The notes: generated from the sequence alone by a model not told the origin. A DNA stretch of 64,000 bases from Yersinia proxima (GCF_902170785.1 NZ_CABHYG010000004.1:62001-126000), one strand, 5' to 3'. Numbered from the stretch's first letter, positions 30,475-41,682 are shown. Translations and numbers: made by a program.

Positions 30475-30570
30475 CATCAGTTTTTTTGATACAATCTGTC
30501 AGTATTATCCAATAGAAATATAGTACTAGTCTGACGATACTGAGTTAATTTCTCTGAGTTATTTTCTGGA

Positions 30571-30698
<128 letters not shown>

Positions 30699-30724
30699 GT
30701 TTCTTGATAAGGATATATCTATAT

Positions 30725-31159
30725 ATGCTGGCAACTCTCAACCTCTGGTTCACACGGCTTACGGATCACCCGAACGGCGGCAAACTGTTATTACGCCTTA
30801 CGTTCGGTGTTTTAATGTTATTTCATGGTGTGGCAAAAATTCAGCACGGCACCAGTTGGATCGCCGCGTCTTTACAGGAACAGGGCATTCCCGGGTTTGT
30901 CGCTTATGGTGTTTACATTGGCGAGATTGTGACCCCGATTCTGATTATTCTTGGTCTGTTTACCCGCCCAGCCGCATTTATTTATGCGGTTAACCTGCTG
31001 GTGGCAGTATTGATGGTCGGTACTGGTAAGTTCTTCACCCTGACCCAAGTGGGCGCATGGGGTTTGGAAAACGAAGCGATGTACTTCCTCGGCGGCGTCG
31101 CTATTATGCTGCTGGGTAGTGGTCGTTATTCCGTCACCAAAAATGAAGCCTATCGCTGA
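30725..31159 (+). CDS. DoxX family membrane protein
   Basis: This 144-residue protein has four hydrophobic spans and the DoxX/YphA pattern (GKLLLRLTFGVLMLFHGVAKI, then PGFVAYGVYIGEIVTPILIILG). Family members are poorly understood and some associate with redox or detoxification systems. The chosen start (MLATLNLWF) has AAGGAT 12 bases upstream. A 13-codon longer reading would begin at an ATG inside the ERIC element. A Fur-like site further upstream suggests iron regulation, which is only inferred. The gene is followed by a terminator. Confidence 0.82.
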   Translation: MLATLNLWFTRLTDHPNGGKLLLRLTFGVLMLFHGVAKIQHGTSWIAASLQEQGIPGFVAYGVYIGEIVTPILIILGLFTRPAAFIYAVNLLVAVLMVGTGKFFTLTQVGAWGLENEAMYFLGGVAIMLLGSGRYSVTKNEAYR

Positions 31160-31200
31160 TAACCAACATCACTCTGCTGATGTGATAAAAAAGCTGCTGC

Positions 31201-31225
31201 GCCACTGGTGCAGTGGCCTTTTATT
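31201..31225 (+). terminator. Terminator of the doxX gene
   Basis: GCCACTG-GTG-CAGTGGC runs into CTTTTATT, about 42 bp past the stop. The stem is perfect and GC-rich. Confidence 0.8.
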
Positions 31226-31453
31226 CCATTATCACCAAATGGAATAAGTATATCTCCACATTTCAAACCCTCTTTCCATTTTAATAAAAACTAACATTCA
31301 TCTCATTGATGTGAATGCTCTATAAGCGCATACTTATCAAGCTAACTGTTTTATTCTTGTACTTTGTTGCCCCTTCAAACGCCCCTATTGACGAATAAAG
31401 AGACGCAAAGTGATCAGCTTTTGAGAAGCAATCCCTTGCTTAATCGGTAATTT

Positions 31454-32698
31454 ATGACCCCGGCACCACTACCTGTTAACTGGAAAAGAAACCTGTTTGT
31501 CACCTGGTTAGGCTGCTTTTTAACCGGTGCAGCATTTAGTTTGATCATGCCATTCTTGCCACTGTATGTGGAGGAATTAGGGGTGAGCGGCCACCAGTCA
31601 TTGAACATGTGGTCGGGTCTGGTGTTCAGTATTACGTTCCTGTTTTCAGCCATTGCCGCACCTTTCTGGGGTAGCCTTGCCGACCGTAAAGGCCGGAAAA
31701 TCATGCTACTGCGATCGGCTCTCGGCATGGGGATTGTGATGGTGCTGATGGGGATGGCGCAGAATATTTGGCAGTTTTTGGCCTTACGCGCCCTGTTGGG
31801 GTTGTTGGGCGGATTTATTCCTAATGCCAACGCGCTGATTGCCACCCAAGTGCCGCGCAATAAAAGTGGCTGGGCGCTAGGTACACTCTCAACCGGCGGA
31901 GTCAGTGGCGCATTAATCGGGCCACTGATTGGTGGGCTGCTGGCAGATAATTATGGATTGCGACCGGTATTCTTTATTACCGCCGGGGTGTTATTCGCCT
32001 GCTTTGTTATGACCTGGTTCTATGTCAGAGAGCAGTTTGCTCCGGTGTTGAAAAAAGACATGCTCAATGGGCGGCAGGTATTTAACTCACTGAAAAACCC
32101 TAAGTTAATCCTTAGTCTGTTTGTCACCACCATGATCATTCAGATTGCGACCGGTTCGATTGCGCCCATCTTGACACTGTATGTACGTGAACTGGCCGGA
32201 GACATTCATAATCTGGCCTTTGTCAGTGGCATGATTGCCTCAGTACCCGGAGTAGCTGCATTAATAAGTGCACCTCGATTAGGCAAGCTGGGAGATAAAA
32301 TCGGGCCAGAGCGCATTTTGATCGCCATGTTGGCATTATCTGTGCTGATTCTTATCCCGATGGCCTTTGTTCAAACCCCGCTACAACTGGGTATTTTGCG
32401 CTTTTTATTAGGTGCAACAGATGGTGCATTGTTGCCTGCAGTGCAAACCTTGCTAATTTATAACTGTACCAATCAGGTCGCGGGACGAATTTTCAGTTAT
32501 AACCAATCATTCCGTGATGTAGGTAATGTCAGTGGCCCATTGCTCGGTGCGGCGGTATCTGCCAGCTATGGTTTTCGCGCGGTATTTTGTGTCACGGCGG
32601 GGGTCGTGCTGTTTAACGCCCTTTACTCTTACTGGTGTCTACAACGCCAACCATTAAAAGCTCAGCAGCGCGAAGTCCAACAGCGGCAAGATAGTTAA
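31454..32698 (+). CDS. mdtG: MFS multidrug efflux protein MdtG
   Basis: MdtG is an inner-membrane drug:H+ antiporter of the DHA1 family (YceE); the E. coli protein gives fosfomycin and deoxycholate tolerance. The product has 414 residues and about 12 spans. MFS motif A is in [10 protein letters not shown], and the [29 protein letters not shown] stretch is nearly identical to E. coli. It lies downstream of lpxL, as in E. coli, but the small msyB gene found beside it there is absent. Confidence 0.94.
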   Translation: MTPAPLPVNWKRNLFVTWLGCFLTGAAFSLIMPFLPLYVEELGVSGHQSLNMWSGLVFSITFLFSAIAAPFWGSLADRKGRKIMLLRSALGMGIVMVLMGMAQNIWQFLALRALLGLLGGFIPNANALIATQVPRNKSGWALGTLSTGGVSGALIGPLIGGLLADNYGLRPVFFITAGVLFACFVMTWFYVREQFAPVLKKDMLNGRQVFNSLKNPKLILSLFVTTMIIQIATGSIAPILTLYVRELAGDIHNLAFVSGMIASVPGVAALISAPRLGKLGDKIGPERILIAMLALSVLILIPMAFVQTPLQLGILRFLLGATDGALLPAVQTLLIYNCTNQVAGRIFSYNQSFRDVGNVSGPLLGAAVSASYGFRAVFCVTAGVVLFNALYSYWCLQRQPLKAQQREVQQRQDS

Positions 32699-32983
32699 CC
32701 CCACCGTACAGAAACCACGCATTATTCTTAATAAAAGCGCCTATGCTTGTGCGTTTTTTCAGCATAAAAGCCCCAAAAACACACATAATAACAGCGAAAA
32801 GAACCATCAGATTCAGTTTAAACTGATTGATAATTGTAATGCGTATCGACTTTTCATCTAAAAATACGATATAACCCCCGGTGGAAATTAAAAAATGACG
32901 TTATTATTGCGTTAAATTCTACTGTAACGCGTGTTAATTCAGACCACTGGCAACGCGCCAATGAGATAGCACTCGATGATAAT

Positions 32984-33109
32984 TACACTCTAAATAATTC
33001 GAGTTGCAGGAAGGTGGCAATTGAGTAAACCTGCAGGGACTTACATCAGTAAGTGACTGGGGTGCGCGAAGGCGGCCACGCACATGCAACTTGAAGTATG
33101 ACGGGTTTA
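32984..33109. repeat. ERIC element with degraded ends
   Basis: The copy is recognised by TAAATAATTCGAGTTGCAGG, the central CTTACATCAGTAAGTGACTGGGG and the CAACTTGAAGTATGACGGG end. The terminal TATACCC/GGGTATA have decayed to TACACTC/GGGTTTA. It occupies the right part of the 447-bp mdtG-to-POT gap; the left part (32699-32983) shows no recognised gene. The ATG at 33098 in its right end is in frame with the transporter gene that follows. Confidence 0.93.
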
Positions 33110-33145
33110 TTCGCTCATTTTAAGGCGATTCTATGGGAAGACTTT

Positions 33146-34681
33146 ATGCAAACCTCTATTAACACCCCTGGCGGTCGTACGTTCTTTGGGCACCCTTATC
33201 CGCTCAGTGGACTATTTCTTTCCGAGATGTGGGAGCGTTTCTCGTTCTACGGCATCCGTCCTCTCTTAATTCTTTTTATGGCTGCCACCGTTTTTGATGG
33301 TGGTATGGGTCTGCCCCGCGAACAGGCTTCAGCTATCGTCGGGATTTTTGCCGGGAGTATGTATCTGGCAGCATTGCCCGGCGGTTGGTTAGCGGATAAC
33401 TGGTTGGGCCAACAGCGCGCAGTTTGGTACGGCTCGATTCTGATTGCATTGGGACATCTGTCCATTGCCCTCTCGGCCTTCTTCGGCAATGACCTGTTCT
33501 TTGTCGGTTTGGTGTTTATTGTTCTGGGTACCGGCCTGTTCAAAACCTGTATCTCGGTTATGGTCGGCACCCTCTATAAGCCGGGTGATGCCCGTCGCGA
33601 CGGTGGTTTCTCACTGTTCTATATGGGTATCAATATGGGGTCGTTTATCGCACCGCTACTCTCTGGCTGGTTGCTGCGTACTCACGGCTGGCATTGGGGC
33701 TTTGGTATTGGCGGGATTGGGATGCTGGTGGCATTACTTATCTTCCGTGGTTTTGCCATACCGGCCATGAAGCGCTATGACGCAGAAGTGGGTCTGGATT
33801 CAAGCTGGAATAAACCGACCAACCAGCGTCAGGGTGTCGGCAAATGGGTTACCGCCATTATGGCGGTGGTGGTAGTGATTATTGCGCTTATTTCACAGGG
33901 CGTTATCCCCATTAATCCGGTGATGATTGCCAGCTTGCTGGTGTATGTTATTGCCGCCTCCGTAACACTCTATTTTGTCTATCTGTTCGCTTTTGCCAAA
34001 ATGAGCCGTAAAGATCGCGCCCGTTTATTGGTGTGTTTCATCCTGTTAGTCTCTGCGGCCTTCTTTTGGTCTGCCTTTGAACAGAAACCCACCTCATTTA
34101 ACCTGTTTGCCAACGACTATACCGACCGTATGGTGATGGGTTTTGAAATCCCGACAGTCTGGTTCCAGTCAATTAATGCGCTGTTTATCATTCTGTTAGC
34201 ACCGGTATTCAGTTGGGCGTGGCCAGCACTGGCGAAGAAAAAGATTCAACCCAGCAGTATCACTAAATTCGTGATTGGTATTTTATGTGCTGCGGCAGGT
34301 TTTGCCGTGATGATGTACGCCGCACAACATGTTCTCAGCAGCGGTGGCGCGGGTGTTTCACCATTGTGGTTGGTGATGAGTATTCTGCTGCTGACATTAG
34401 GCGAATTGTGCCTTAGCCCTATCGGGCTGGCGACGATGACCTTACTGGCACCAGACAGAATGCGCGGTCAAGTGATGGGGCTGTGGTTCTGCGCCAGTTC
34501 ACTGGGCAATCTGGCAGCGGGCTTGATTGGGGGTCATGTTAAAGCGGATCAACTTGATATGCTGCCAACCCTGTTTGCCCGTTGCTCCATTGCATTGGTT
34601 ATCTGTGCCGCGGTATTGATATTGCTTATCGTGCCTATTCGCCGGTTGATGAACAACACTCAGGGCCAGCAAACCGCCTGA
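33146..34681 (+). CDS. POT family proton-dependent oligopeptide transporter
   Basis: This inner-membrane di/tripeptide:H+ symporter has 511 residues and about 14 spans. The PTR2 signature ExxER is in SEMWERFSFYG near residue 28, and GxWLADxxLG and FSLFYMGINMGSFIAPLLSG are present. It is related to E. coli DtpA-D but is not clearly one of them, so no symbol is given. The start (MQTSINTPGGRTF) follows GGGAAGA at a normal distance. A 16-codon longer reading would start inside the ERIC element just upstream and would add a tail unlike the family. Confidence 0.9.
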   Translation: MQTSINTPGGRTFFGHPYPLSGLFLSEMWERFSFYGIRPLLILFMAATVFDGGMGLPREQASAIVGIFAGSMYLAALPGGWLADNWLGQQRAVWYGSILIALGHLSIALSAFFGNDLFFVGLVFIVLGTGLFKTCISVMVGTLYKPGDARRDGGFSLFYMGINMGSFIAPLLSGWLLRTHGWHWGFGIGGIGMLVALLIFRGFAIPAMKRYDAEVGLDSSWNKPTNQRQGVGKWVTAIMAVVVVIIALISQGVIPINPVMIASLLVYVIAASVTLYFVYLFAFAKMSRKDRARLLVCFILLVSAAFFWSAFEQKPTSFNLFANDYTDRMVMGFEIPTVWFQSINALFIILLAPVFSWAWPALAKKKIQPSSITKFVIGILCAAAGFAVMMYAAQHVLSSGGAGVSPLWLVMSILLLTLGELCLSPIGLATMTLLAPDRMRGQVMGLWFCASSLGNLAAGLIGGHVKADQLDMLPTLFARCSIALVICAAVLILLIVPIRRLMNNTQGQQTA

Positions 34682-34740
34682 TAGCCAAGACTTAATCTGT
34701 CGCATTTCTCAACCCGCCCCAGTGGCGGGCTCAGAATTCG

Positions 34741-34853
34741 GACAAACCCCGATAACTCGATCTTGCAAGGTGAAGGCAGGCAGAGGAGTAAAGCGTCCGC
34801 GCCAGGGATGGCGCGGCTCGAGCCCCCAAGGATGGGTTTACGGCGTCTTTACG
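34741..34853. repeat. Dispersed intergenic repeat, long copy (113 bp)
   Basis: This is an inverted relative of 42062-42150. Shared blocks are ACTCGATCTTGCAAGGTGAA, AGTAAAGCGTCCGCG and GGGTTTACGGCGTCTTTACG. This copy has about 24 extra bases in the middle that form hairpins (CGCGCCA-GGGA-TGGCGCG, then CTCGAG). It lies in the 262-bp gap after the POT gene. A CCCGCC/GGCGGG stem at 34713-34729 just before it may terminate that gene. I do not know a name for this repeat. Confidence 0.8.
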
Positions 34854-34943
34854 ATCTGCCTGTTTTCCCCGATACGGGCACTTTCTCATTAACTTCAACC
34901 CGCCCCTGTAGCGGTTATTTTCATTCAGGATACCACCTGAACC

Positions 34944-35378
34944 TTACACAACCCACTCACGTTGCTGTAGCACCACTCGATAACCATCGATATCTTCAAA
35001 GGTTTTGCCGCTCACATCCCAATACGGGTTATAAGACGCCACCTGACAAAAACCCGCAGCACACATTTGCTGACACTGACTGTGCCATTGCTTCTCGTCT
35101 GGCAGATAAAATACTAATAGGTTATCCGACGTCGGCGCCCGCCCTACCTGAACACCACGATGATGAGTGAACTCCAGATGGTACACGTGATGTGGGTGTC
35201 CCAAAATGACACCGTCAAATCCCTGATGATCGGCAAAACTGCCTAGTTCAGAAAAACCCAGACCTCGGCAATACATCTCACTGATTAATTTAAGGTTATC
35301 AGTAGGCCTGGCGACGCGCATCACTGAGGTTGCTGGCAAAACAGATGAGTCGAGCGATTTGGCGGGTTGAGATGGCAT
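34944..35378 (-). CDS. VOC (glyoxalase/bleomycin-resistance fold) family protein
   Basis: This 144-residue protein has two beta-alpha-beta modules typical of the vicinal oxygen chelate superfamily (VARPTDNLKLISEMYCRGLGF...HVYHLEFTHH, and LVFYLPDE...YNPYWDVSGKTFEDIDGYRVVL). Histidine and glutamate residues at the usual metal positions are present. The substrate is not predictable. It lies between the POT gene and yceK; E. coli has no counterpart at this locus. Confidence 0.82.
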   Translation of the reverse strand: MPSQPAKSLDSSVLPATSVMRVARPTDNLKLISEMYCRGLGFSELGSFADHQGFDGVILGHPHHVYHLEFTHHRGVQVGRAPTSDNLLVFYLPDEKQWHSQCQQMCAAGFCQVASYNPYWDVSGKTFEDIDGYRVVLQQREWVV

Positions 35379-35394
35379 CAGAGGTCACCTGCTG

Positions 35395-35622
35395 TTATTC
35401 ATAGGGGCCGTGATGAGCGTCAATCGGCAGCATAAAGGTATCAACAATCATTGATAATGGGACATCAATAACCGTGACATATTTCCATGGCCCGGCGCGC
35501 ATATCCCATTGCACACCGGGGTAATATTGGTGTCCATGCCCCTGTCCCGGCACGATGCGACTGATAATACTGCCGCAGCCGGATAACAACATAATCCCGG
35601 CCCCGAGGATGATAATGCGCAT
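35395..35622 (-). CDS. yceK: YceK-family lipoprotein
   Basis: This 75-residue membrane lipoprotein of unknown function starts MRIIILGAGIMLLSGC, with a lipobox (LLSG-Cys). The family core SIISRIVPGQGHGHQYYPGVQW and the end LPIDAHHGPYE follow. From this ATG the length equals E. coli YceK exactly. Longer in-frame starts at 35655 and 35715 exist, but the furthest would translate a tandem duplication. It lies just downstream of opgGH, as in E. coli, but beyond a terminator, so it is transcribed separately or by read-through. Confidence 0.88.
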   Translation of the reverse strand: MRIIILGAGIMLLSGCGSIISRIVPGQGHGHQYYPGVQWDMRAGPWKYVTVIDVPLSMIVDTFMLPIDAHHGPYE

Positions 35623-35670
35623 CAAGGAATGCCAGCGGTGGATCAAGGTAGACATGGATTCAATCGGCTC

Positions 35671-35705
35671 TTCATATTCACAGAAAATTTCATATTCACA
35701 GAAAA
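35671..35705. repeat. 17-bp tandem duplication upstream of yceK
   Basis: TTCATATTCACAGAAAA occurs twice with an 18-bp period, between the opgH terminator and yceK. The second copy merges with the terminator's A-tract. Confidence 0.85.
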
Positions 35706-35731
35706 AATGGGCCATCCCTCAGCCCATTTTT
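35703..35731 (-). terminator. opgGH terminator
   Basis: AAAAATGGGC and GCCCATTTTT pair perfectly over a nine-base loop, with a U-tract on the minus strand, 18 bp past the opgH stop. The symmetric A/T flanks could also make it work in the other direction. Confidence 0.92.
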
Positions 35732-35748
35732 CTATTTTGACCTACCCG

Positions 35749-38331
35749 CTATTTCGCGGCGGGGAGGGCCTTCAGATTATGCGCCAGTTGGCGATAATGG
35801 CCGTTCCAAATTGGGTACTGTTCCGGCTGCTGCCAAACTTGCTGGTGCAAGCGTGAAATCATGACCGGGTCGCTCAGCAATTCTAAGCGCTGCAATTTGG
35901 CCAATTTCTCCGGCCCTAACTGAAGCGCTTGTGCCACCCGCTCGGCACGATATTGTTCAATAATCGCACGCGTGTGATGACGAGCCGTTGCCATCGCGCT
36001 GACTAACGCGTTATAGGATGGGTTCATCACCGCATGGAAGAAACCGTCGCTGAGCGCTCGCTGATGGTTAAGTTTCAGATACTCTTCTGTCGCGACCAAT
36101 TCCCTTGGCGGATTATATTCCTCAGGGATCAGGAATAATTTCGCCCGTTTGCTAGCCAATCCCAAGGTACGGCGGCTGGACAGAACCGAAACCACCGGAG
36201 ATAAGATCAGCGAGAAAACGATGGGCGATAACCACCACAAGAAACGCAAATCCAGCCAGGCCACACCACTGGCCCAAACCACACCTAGCATCAACTGTGG
36301 CCCGTGGCGCACCATAGCTTCACTCCACGGCGTAGCATCATCATCGCGTTGCGGTGAATTCCACTGCACTGACCAGCCGAGGAAGGCACTCACCACAAAA
36401 ACCGTGTGGAAAAGCATTCGAACCGGTGCCAGTAATACGGAGAACAGCATTTCCGCCAGCATTGACAGCAACAAACGAATCGGCCCACCGTACTCTTTCG
36501 ACCCTTTGGCCCAGATAAGAATGATACTGAGTAACTTAGGCAAAAACAGCAGCACTAAAGTGGTGGAGAACAGACCAATCGCCAATTCCGGCCGCCACTG
36601 AGGCCATACCGGGAACAGCTGGCGCGGTTGCAGGAAGTACTGCGGCTCCATCAGAGTATGCACCGCTTGCAGCGCGGTACATAACACCAGGAACATAAAC
36701 CACAACGGTGCTGATAAGTAGGACATAACGCCAGTAAGGAACACCGCCCGATGTACCGGATGCATCCCCTTAACCAGGAACAACCTAAAATTCATCAGGT
36801 TGCCGTGACACCAGCGGCGGTCACGTTTTAACTCATCAAGTAAGTTAGGCGGCAATTCTTCATAGCTGCCCGGCAGATCATAGGCAATCCACACACCCCA
36901 TCCGGCACGGCGCATTAATGCCGCTTCGACAAAGTCATGAGAGAGAATGGCACCGGCGAATGAGCCTTCACCTGGCAATGGTGCCAGTGCACAGTGCTCG
37001 ATAAACGGCTTCACCCTGATGATGGCGTTATGGCCCCAATAATGGGACTCGCCCAACTGCCAATAATGCAAACCGGCAGTGAACAGTGGACCATAAACAC
37101 GGGTCGCAAATTGCTGGATTCGGGCATACAGCGTATCCATACCGGATGCTTTCGGTGCAGACTGAATGATCCCGGCATTCGGATTGGCTTCCATCAGCCG
37201 CACCAGCCCGGTCAAACACCCACCACTCATCACGCTGTCGGCATCCAGAATCACCATATAGCTATACTGGCTGCCCCAACGGCGGCAAAAGTCATCAATA
37301 TTACCACTTTTGCGTTTTACCCGGCGGCGGCGGCGGCGATAGAAAATACGGCCATGCCCATCAACATCACGACACAATTCCAGCCAGGCTTTTTGCTCCG
37401 CCACACAGATATCAGGGTCATAACTGTCGCTTAGCACATAAATATCAAAGTGCTCAAGCTGCCCCGTGGCCGCTACCGACTCATAAGTCGCGCGCAAACC
37501 CGCAAATACTCGCTCCACGTCCTCATTACAAATAGGCATAATCAGCGCCGTCCGATGTGCCGGATTTAACGCTTCATCCCCTTTGATAGTGGAAGAAATG
37601 CTGTATTTATCTTTACCAATCAGTAATTGCAGGAACCCCATCAGCGCGGTCCAGAAGCCAGCGGAGACCCAACAAAACAGCACAGCGAACAAAATGAGAA
37701 TGCCGGTTTGCAGTAAGTAAGGCAGCAACTGCATGACCGAAACCTGCCAGTTTTGTTTCCAAATTTCGAACGGATCGATTAATGCCCAGCCCTGATAAGG
37801 CAGAATGGTCTTCATATAGCTGGTCGCAATGGCGGTTTGCAACACAATCAATATCAGCAAGATATAGCGGCGCAGAGAACCGACGCTACGCCATTTTTTC
37901 TCGGCAAGAGCCTGTTCATGTGTTTGTGCACGTGAAACAGGGCTGCGGCCCAGTAATGAATCCCAAAAACGCCCAACTGGATTGGTACGCCAGGCCTGCG
38001 GTGCCATGCTGGTGCGTTTGATCGGTGGCGTGGCATGAATAACTGTGCGCCCTTCGTCGTCTTGCGCCAATAGCTTGCCATCATCCAACGCATCAGGCCA
38101 TGCAGCTTGCAAACGGGCATTGACCGAAGCCAATGCACTGTCTTGCTCACTGAATTTTACACTGTCAGCAGTGCCAGCCGCCAATTGTTGATGAACCCGA
38201 GGGATCGCATCAGGTGTGCTGGTCAGCAGCAGATCCTCGGGTAAAGCATCGCGCAACGCCCCTTGCTGCTGCGCAGTCAGGGGCAAGTTGGCAATATAAT
38301 CCTGTACAGGAGATTGATTTGACTTATTCAT
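35749..38331 (-). CDS. opgH: Glucans biosynthesis glucosyltransferase H
   Basis: OpgH is an inner-membrane family-2 glycosyltransferase that makes and exports the beta-1,2-glucan backbone of osmoregulated periplasmic glucans. In E. coli it also senses UDP-glucose to delay division. The product has 860 residues and about eight spans. The GT2 acidic residues are in [11 protein letters not shown], and the QxxRW-like motif is in [10 protein letters not shown]. The start overlaps the opgG stop by eight bases, giving tight translational coupling. Confidence 0.96.
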   Translation of the reverse strand: MNKSNQSPVQDYIANLPLTAQQQGALRDALPEDLLLTSTPDAIPRVHQQLAAGTADSVKFSEQDSALASVNARLQAAWPDALDDGKLLAQDDEGRTVIHATPPIKRTSMAPQAWRTNPVGRFWDSLLGRSPVSRAQTHEQALAEKKWRSVGSLRRYILLILIVLQTAIATSYMKTILPYQGWALIDPFEIWKQNWQVSVMQLLPYLLQTGILILFAVLFCWVSAGFWTALMGFLQLLIGKDKYSISSTIKGDEALNPAHRTALIMPICNEDVERVFAGLRATYESVAATGQLEHFDIYVLSDSYDPDICVAEQKAWLELCRDVDGHGRIFYRRRRRRVKRKSGNIDDFCRRWGSQYSYMVILDADSVMSGGCLTGLVRLMEANPNAGIIQSAPKASGMDTLYARIQQFATRVYGPLFTAGLHYWQLGESHYWGHNAIIRVKPFIEHCALAPLPGEGSFAGAILSHDFVEAALMRRAGWGVWIAYDLPGSYEELPPNLLDELKRDRRWCHGNLMNFRLFLVKGMHPVHRAVFLTGVMSYLSAPLWFMFLVLCTALQAVHTLMEPQYFLQPRQLFPVWPQWRPELAIGLFSTTLVLLFLPKLLSIILIWAKGSKEYGGPIRLLLSMLAEMLFSVLLAPVRMLFHTVFVVSAFLGWSVQWNSPQRDDDATPWSEAMVRHGPQLMLGVVWASGVAWLDLRFLWWLSPIVFSLILSPVVSVLSSRRTLGLASKRAKLFLIPEEYNPPRELVATEEYLKLNHQRALSDGFFHAVMNPSYNALVSAMATARHHTRAIIEQYRAERVAQALQLGPEKLAKLQRLELLSDPVMISRLHQQVWQQPEQYPIWNGHYRQLAHNLKALPAAK

Positions 38332-39910
38332 CGGCAGGTAGCTGATAGCTCCAGGTTTCAGTCAGGGTTTTATCGCCGTTAACCAGCGCAGCGCGCATTT
38401 CTATTGGTTTCTTGGCATCCTTAACTTTTAGCCGCAGTGTCAAACGCCAGCCTTTGGTCACTGGGTTGTAACGAACACTGTTTTCGATCAACTCACCGTT
38501 GTCATCGATACTGACCTGCGAAGCCAGTGGCGCATTTTCATCGAGTGATTTCAACACCGGGCCAACAAAATCAACCAGGAAAGCGACACTACCGTCTGGC
38601 TCACGAATCAGATTCGACTGTTTCACATCACCGGTTGAACGCAGAGTTTGTTTTACATAAGCCACATCTGGTGAATGTAATTTCTCTTCATCACGAGTGA
38701 AATGCAGACGGTAATTCAGATCAAGCGAAGTTTTAGCATCCGGCAGGACATCCGGAGTCCAGAACGCTACGATGTTATCGTTGGTTTCATCTGCCGTCGG
38801 AATTTCCACCAGCTCAACTTTACCTTTACCCCAATCGCCACGTGGTTCAACCCAGGCACTTGGCCGTAAATCGTAACGGTCGTCCAAATCCTCATATTGA
38901 GCGAATTCACGGCCACGTTGCAGCAAACCAAACCCTTTCGGATTTTCAATAGTATAAGTGCTGACTGACAAGTGTTTAGGATTGTTCAGTGGTCGCCAAA
39001 TCCATTCACCATTACCAGCATGAATAGAAAGGCCGTTGGAATCATGCAACGCTGGGCGATAGTTCAGCACCGCAGATGGCTGGCTTGGGCCAAACAGGAA
39101 CATACTGGTTAATGGTGCAATCCCAAGTTTCTCAACTTTATCGCGCAGAAAAACTTTCGCCTGCACATCAATAGTGGTGTCACGCCCCGGATAGATAATG
39201 AATTTATAAGCGCCAGTTGCACGCGGGGAATCCAGCAATGCATAGATAACTAAATGTTTATCATTAGGCTTTGGTCGTTCAATCCAGAACTCGCGAAAAC
39301 GAGGGAACTCCTCACCGGAGGCCAATGCCGTATCAATTGCCAGCCCGCGCGCAGAAAGACCATAAACCTGGCCCTTACCAATCACACGAAAATAACTGGC
39401 GCCCAACATACTGACGATTTCGTCTTTTTTATCCGCTTTGTTAATGGGATATAGCACTTTGAAACCGGCAAAACCCAAGTTCTTCACTGACTCAGGATCA
39501 TGCTTGACCGAGCCAAAGTTAAAATAGTCTGGACTATAATTGATAGGTTTCACACTGGTGGCCGTAACTTCATTGATTTGCACCGGTGTGTCGAAATACA
39601 TCCCTTGGTGATAAAATTCTAACTTGAACGGCGTATCCAGTTTGTTCCAATACGATTTGTCATGGTTAAACTGAATCTGCTGGTAGTCGGCAAATTTCAT
39701 TTCACGAAATTGTGATGGAAGATTACTTTTCGGCGCTTCGAAACTTTTCCCCGCCAGGGCTTGTGCCTGCTTAGCCACATCATCTAACGAGAAAGCCATG
39801 GCCTGAGAAGTGAATAATGACAGCAAGAGAGTGACCCCCAGCCATCTGACGCTGATCGCGCGTGACCCTTTTGACATTCTATTGACGTTCGACAAAATAT
39901 TAACTCCCAC
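38324..39910 (-). CDS. opgG: Glucans biosynthesis protein G (periplasmic)
   Basis: OpgG is a periplasmic protein needed for branching of osmoregulated periplasmic glucans. The 528-codon frame starts at a GTG (39910) behind AGGGGGAG. Other possible starts are a TTG five codons later, with GGGAG eight bases upstream, and the ATG of [12 protein letters not shown] at codon 12. All precede the signal peptide ([17 protein letters not shown]), cleaved before [11 protein letters not shown]. The core ([17 protein letters not shown]) is close to E. coli OpgG (511 residues). Confidence 0.94.
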   Translation of the reverse strand: MGVNILSNVNRMSKGSRAISVRWLGVTLLLSLFTSQAMAFSLDDVAKQAQALAGKSFEAPKSNLPSQFREMKFADYQQIQFNHDKSYWNKLDTPFKLEFYHQGMYFDTPVQINEVTATSVKPINYSPDYFNFGSVKHDPESVKNLGFAGFKVLYPINKADKKDEIVSMLGASYFRVIGKGQVYGLSARGLAIDTALASGEEFPRFREFWIERPKPNDKHLVIYALLDSPRATGAYKFIIYPGRDTTIDVQAKVFLRDKVEKLGIAPLTSMFLFGPSQPSAVLNYRPALHDSNGLSIHAGNGEWIWRPLNNPKHLSVSTYTIENPKGFGLLQRGREFAQYEDLDDRYDLRPSAWVEPRGDWGKGKVELVEIPTADETNDNIVAFWTPDVLPDAKTSLDLNYRLHFTRDEEKLHSPDVAYVKQTLRSTGDVKQSNLIREPDGSVAFLVDFVGPVLKSLDENAPLASQVSIDDNGELIENSVRYNPVTKGWRLTLRLKVKDAKKPIEMRAALVNGDKTLTETWSYQLPADE

Positions 39911-40208
39911 ATCTCCCCCTAAATCGCAACAGCCAAATTATTGACGGTTTATCCAGCAGGTCAAGCAGATAAATCCAGATTATTGTTTAACCTGAAGTGA
40001 CACTGCGAGCTCATTGTTTAAACCAGTGGCTAAGCCACAAGCCAGCCTAAAATAGGCTATGGAAAATCATTAACCCTTATAGTAGTGTTTCTCGTCACAC
40101 TGATCCATTGATAACGTATATAGTTACCAATGAATAATTACGATAATAAAACATTCTGGGAAAAATCGGATACATTATTCTAATTCCGAGAATAACTAGC
40201 GAATATGT
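39911..40208. other. Divergent opgG/opgC promoter region
   Basis: This 298-bp, A/T-rich stretch lies between the two divergent glucan genes. It must hold promoters for both opgGH and opgC. I see no clear operator, repeat or small gene in it. Confidence 0.5.
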
Positions 40209-41348
40209 ATGAAAAAAAACACTAACCAACGGGAGTACTTTTTAGACGCCATCCGCGCCTATTTGATGTTACTCGGCATTCCTTTTCATCTTTCTCTTAT
40301 ATACTCCAACAATCATTGGGCGGTGAATAGCAGCCATCCTTCATTAGCATTTACCCTACTGAATGATTTTATCCATGCTTTTCGCATGCAGGTTTTTTTT
40401 GTTATTTCCGGCTATTTTTCGTTCATGTTGTATCAGCGCTATGAGCGCCGGCGCTGGCTTCAGGTGCGCCTGGAACGCGTGGTTATTCCTCTCGTTACCG
40501 CTATTCCACTCATTACTATCCCCCAATTCTTCTTACTTAAGAATTACACCAATAAATTACAAGATTGGGATTCATTTACAATTTATCAAAAAATAAATAT
40601 TGCTATTTGGGAAGTTGTTTCTCATTTATGGTTTTTGTTAACGCTCGCATTGTTAACTGCCATCTGTTTTTATCTGTTTCAGAAAATGAAGAATAAACAG
40701 CATTCAATTCCTGCTCTGATAAAAGGAATGAATAACATAGGAAAAATCTCACTATCATTGTTTGTGTTTGTGTTCGTTTATTCGCTCATCCGGAGAGTAA
40801 TATTTCTTCTTAACCCTGAAATACTTTTTAATAGCCTCTTCAATTTCTTTTTTATGGAAACACTGTTTTATCTGCCCTTCTTTCTTTTGGGGGCTTATAG
40901 CTTTATTTATCCACCACTCAAGCAGATATTCCTCACTTTCTCACCGGGTGCATTAGTGGCTTCAGTGCTATTGTTTGGCGCTTACTATTTAAATCAACAT
41001 ATTAATACTGCTGAGTTTTTTGCCTTTGAATTGGATCTCATCATCAAAGCATTAATCGGTGTGACCATGACCAACGTAGTCTATTCTCTTGGGCATCGAT
41101 TACTCAACTACCCTTCTGCGCGGGTGACTTATCTGGTCAATGCCTCTCTTTTCATCTATCTGGTTCATCATCCTTTGACGTTAGTTTATGGTGCTTTCGT
41201 GACACCACAAATTGACAATAACGGACTGGGTTTCATACTAGGAATGGTCTTTGTTTGCCTGGTTTCGTTTATGTTGTATGAGGTACATCGCCGTATTCCT
41301 TTACTAAAATTCTTATTTTCAGGCAAGCCGCAGCAGCAAACGGCGTAA
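40209..41348 (+). CDS. opgC: Glucans biosynthesis protein C (succinyltransferase)
   Basis: OpgC is an acyltransferase-3 family membrane protein that adds succinyl groups to periplasmic glucans. The 379-residue protein has about ten spans. The family start REYFLDAIRAYLMLLGIPFHLSLIYS carries the conserved His, and FRMQVFFVISGYFS follows. It is divergent from opgGH, as in E. coli. Confidence 0.95.
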   Translation: MKKNTNQREYFLDAIRAYLMLLGIPFHLSLIYSNNHWAVNSSHPSLAFTLLNDFIHAFRMQVFFVISGYFSFMLYQRYERRRWLQVRLERVVIPLVTAIPLITIPQFFLLKNYTNKLQDWDSFTIYQKINIAIWEVVSHLWFLLTLALLTAICFYLFQKMKNKQHSIPALIKGMNNIGKISLSLFVFVFVYSLIRRVIFLLNPEILFNSLFNFFFMETLFYLPFFLLGAYSFIYPPLKQIFLTFSPGALVASVLLFGAYYLNQHINTAEFFAFELDLIIKALIGVTMTNVVYSLGHRLLNYPSARVTYLVNASLFIYLVHHPLTLVYGAFVTPQIDNNGLGFILGMVFVCLVSFMLYEVHRRIPLLKFLFSGKPQQQTA

Positions 41349-41503
41349 TCAAAGTATTATCCAAATGAATAATGTTATTGCTAATCGATTGATTCATCCG
41401 CATACCGTTTTGGTCATAAAACCGCTACACTGTCAGGCCATCATGTGGATGCGGGATGGCAAATGCCTCACTGTGCGCTCTACTTTCAGAGCAACTATCC
41501 TGT

Positions 41504-41630
41504 TATACCCTAAGTAATTCGAGTTGCAGGAAGGCGGCAACTGAGTAAATCCCCAGGAGCTTACATAAGTAAGTGATTGGGGTGACCGAAGGCAGCCAAC
41601 ACACATGCAGCTTGAAGTATGACGGGTATA
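41504..41630. repeat. ERIC element (127 bp)
   Basis: This is a full copy, TATACCC to GGGTATA, with the central TCCCCAGGAGCTTACATAAG. Its right end is 52 bp before the start of the small gene at 41683. Here the terminal ATG (41619) is out of frame with that gene. Confidence 0.97.
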
Positions 41631-41682
41631 TTCCTTATCAGGATTTGTTTCACTTGCAGTGACAACAAAAAGAGGAATTGTG

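Noticed and set aside
32613-32900. Minus-strand frame of 95 codons after mdtG, hydrophobic and protein-like (segment MVLFAVIMCVFGAFML)
   Set aside because: The part before the only ATG (32807) has no ATG, GTG or TTG; that ATG has no ribosome site; and half the frame lies antisense to the conserved end of mdtG. It might be a remnant, but I cannot support a gene.
34860-34943. Second terminator-like CCCGCCCC...GCGG motif after the dispersed repeat
   Set aside because: The pairing is poor and there is no T-tract; it may belong to the repeat's decayed flank.
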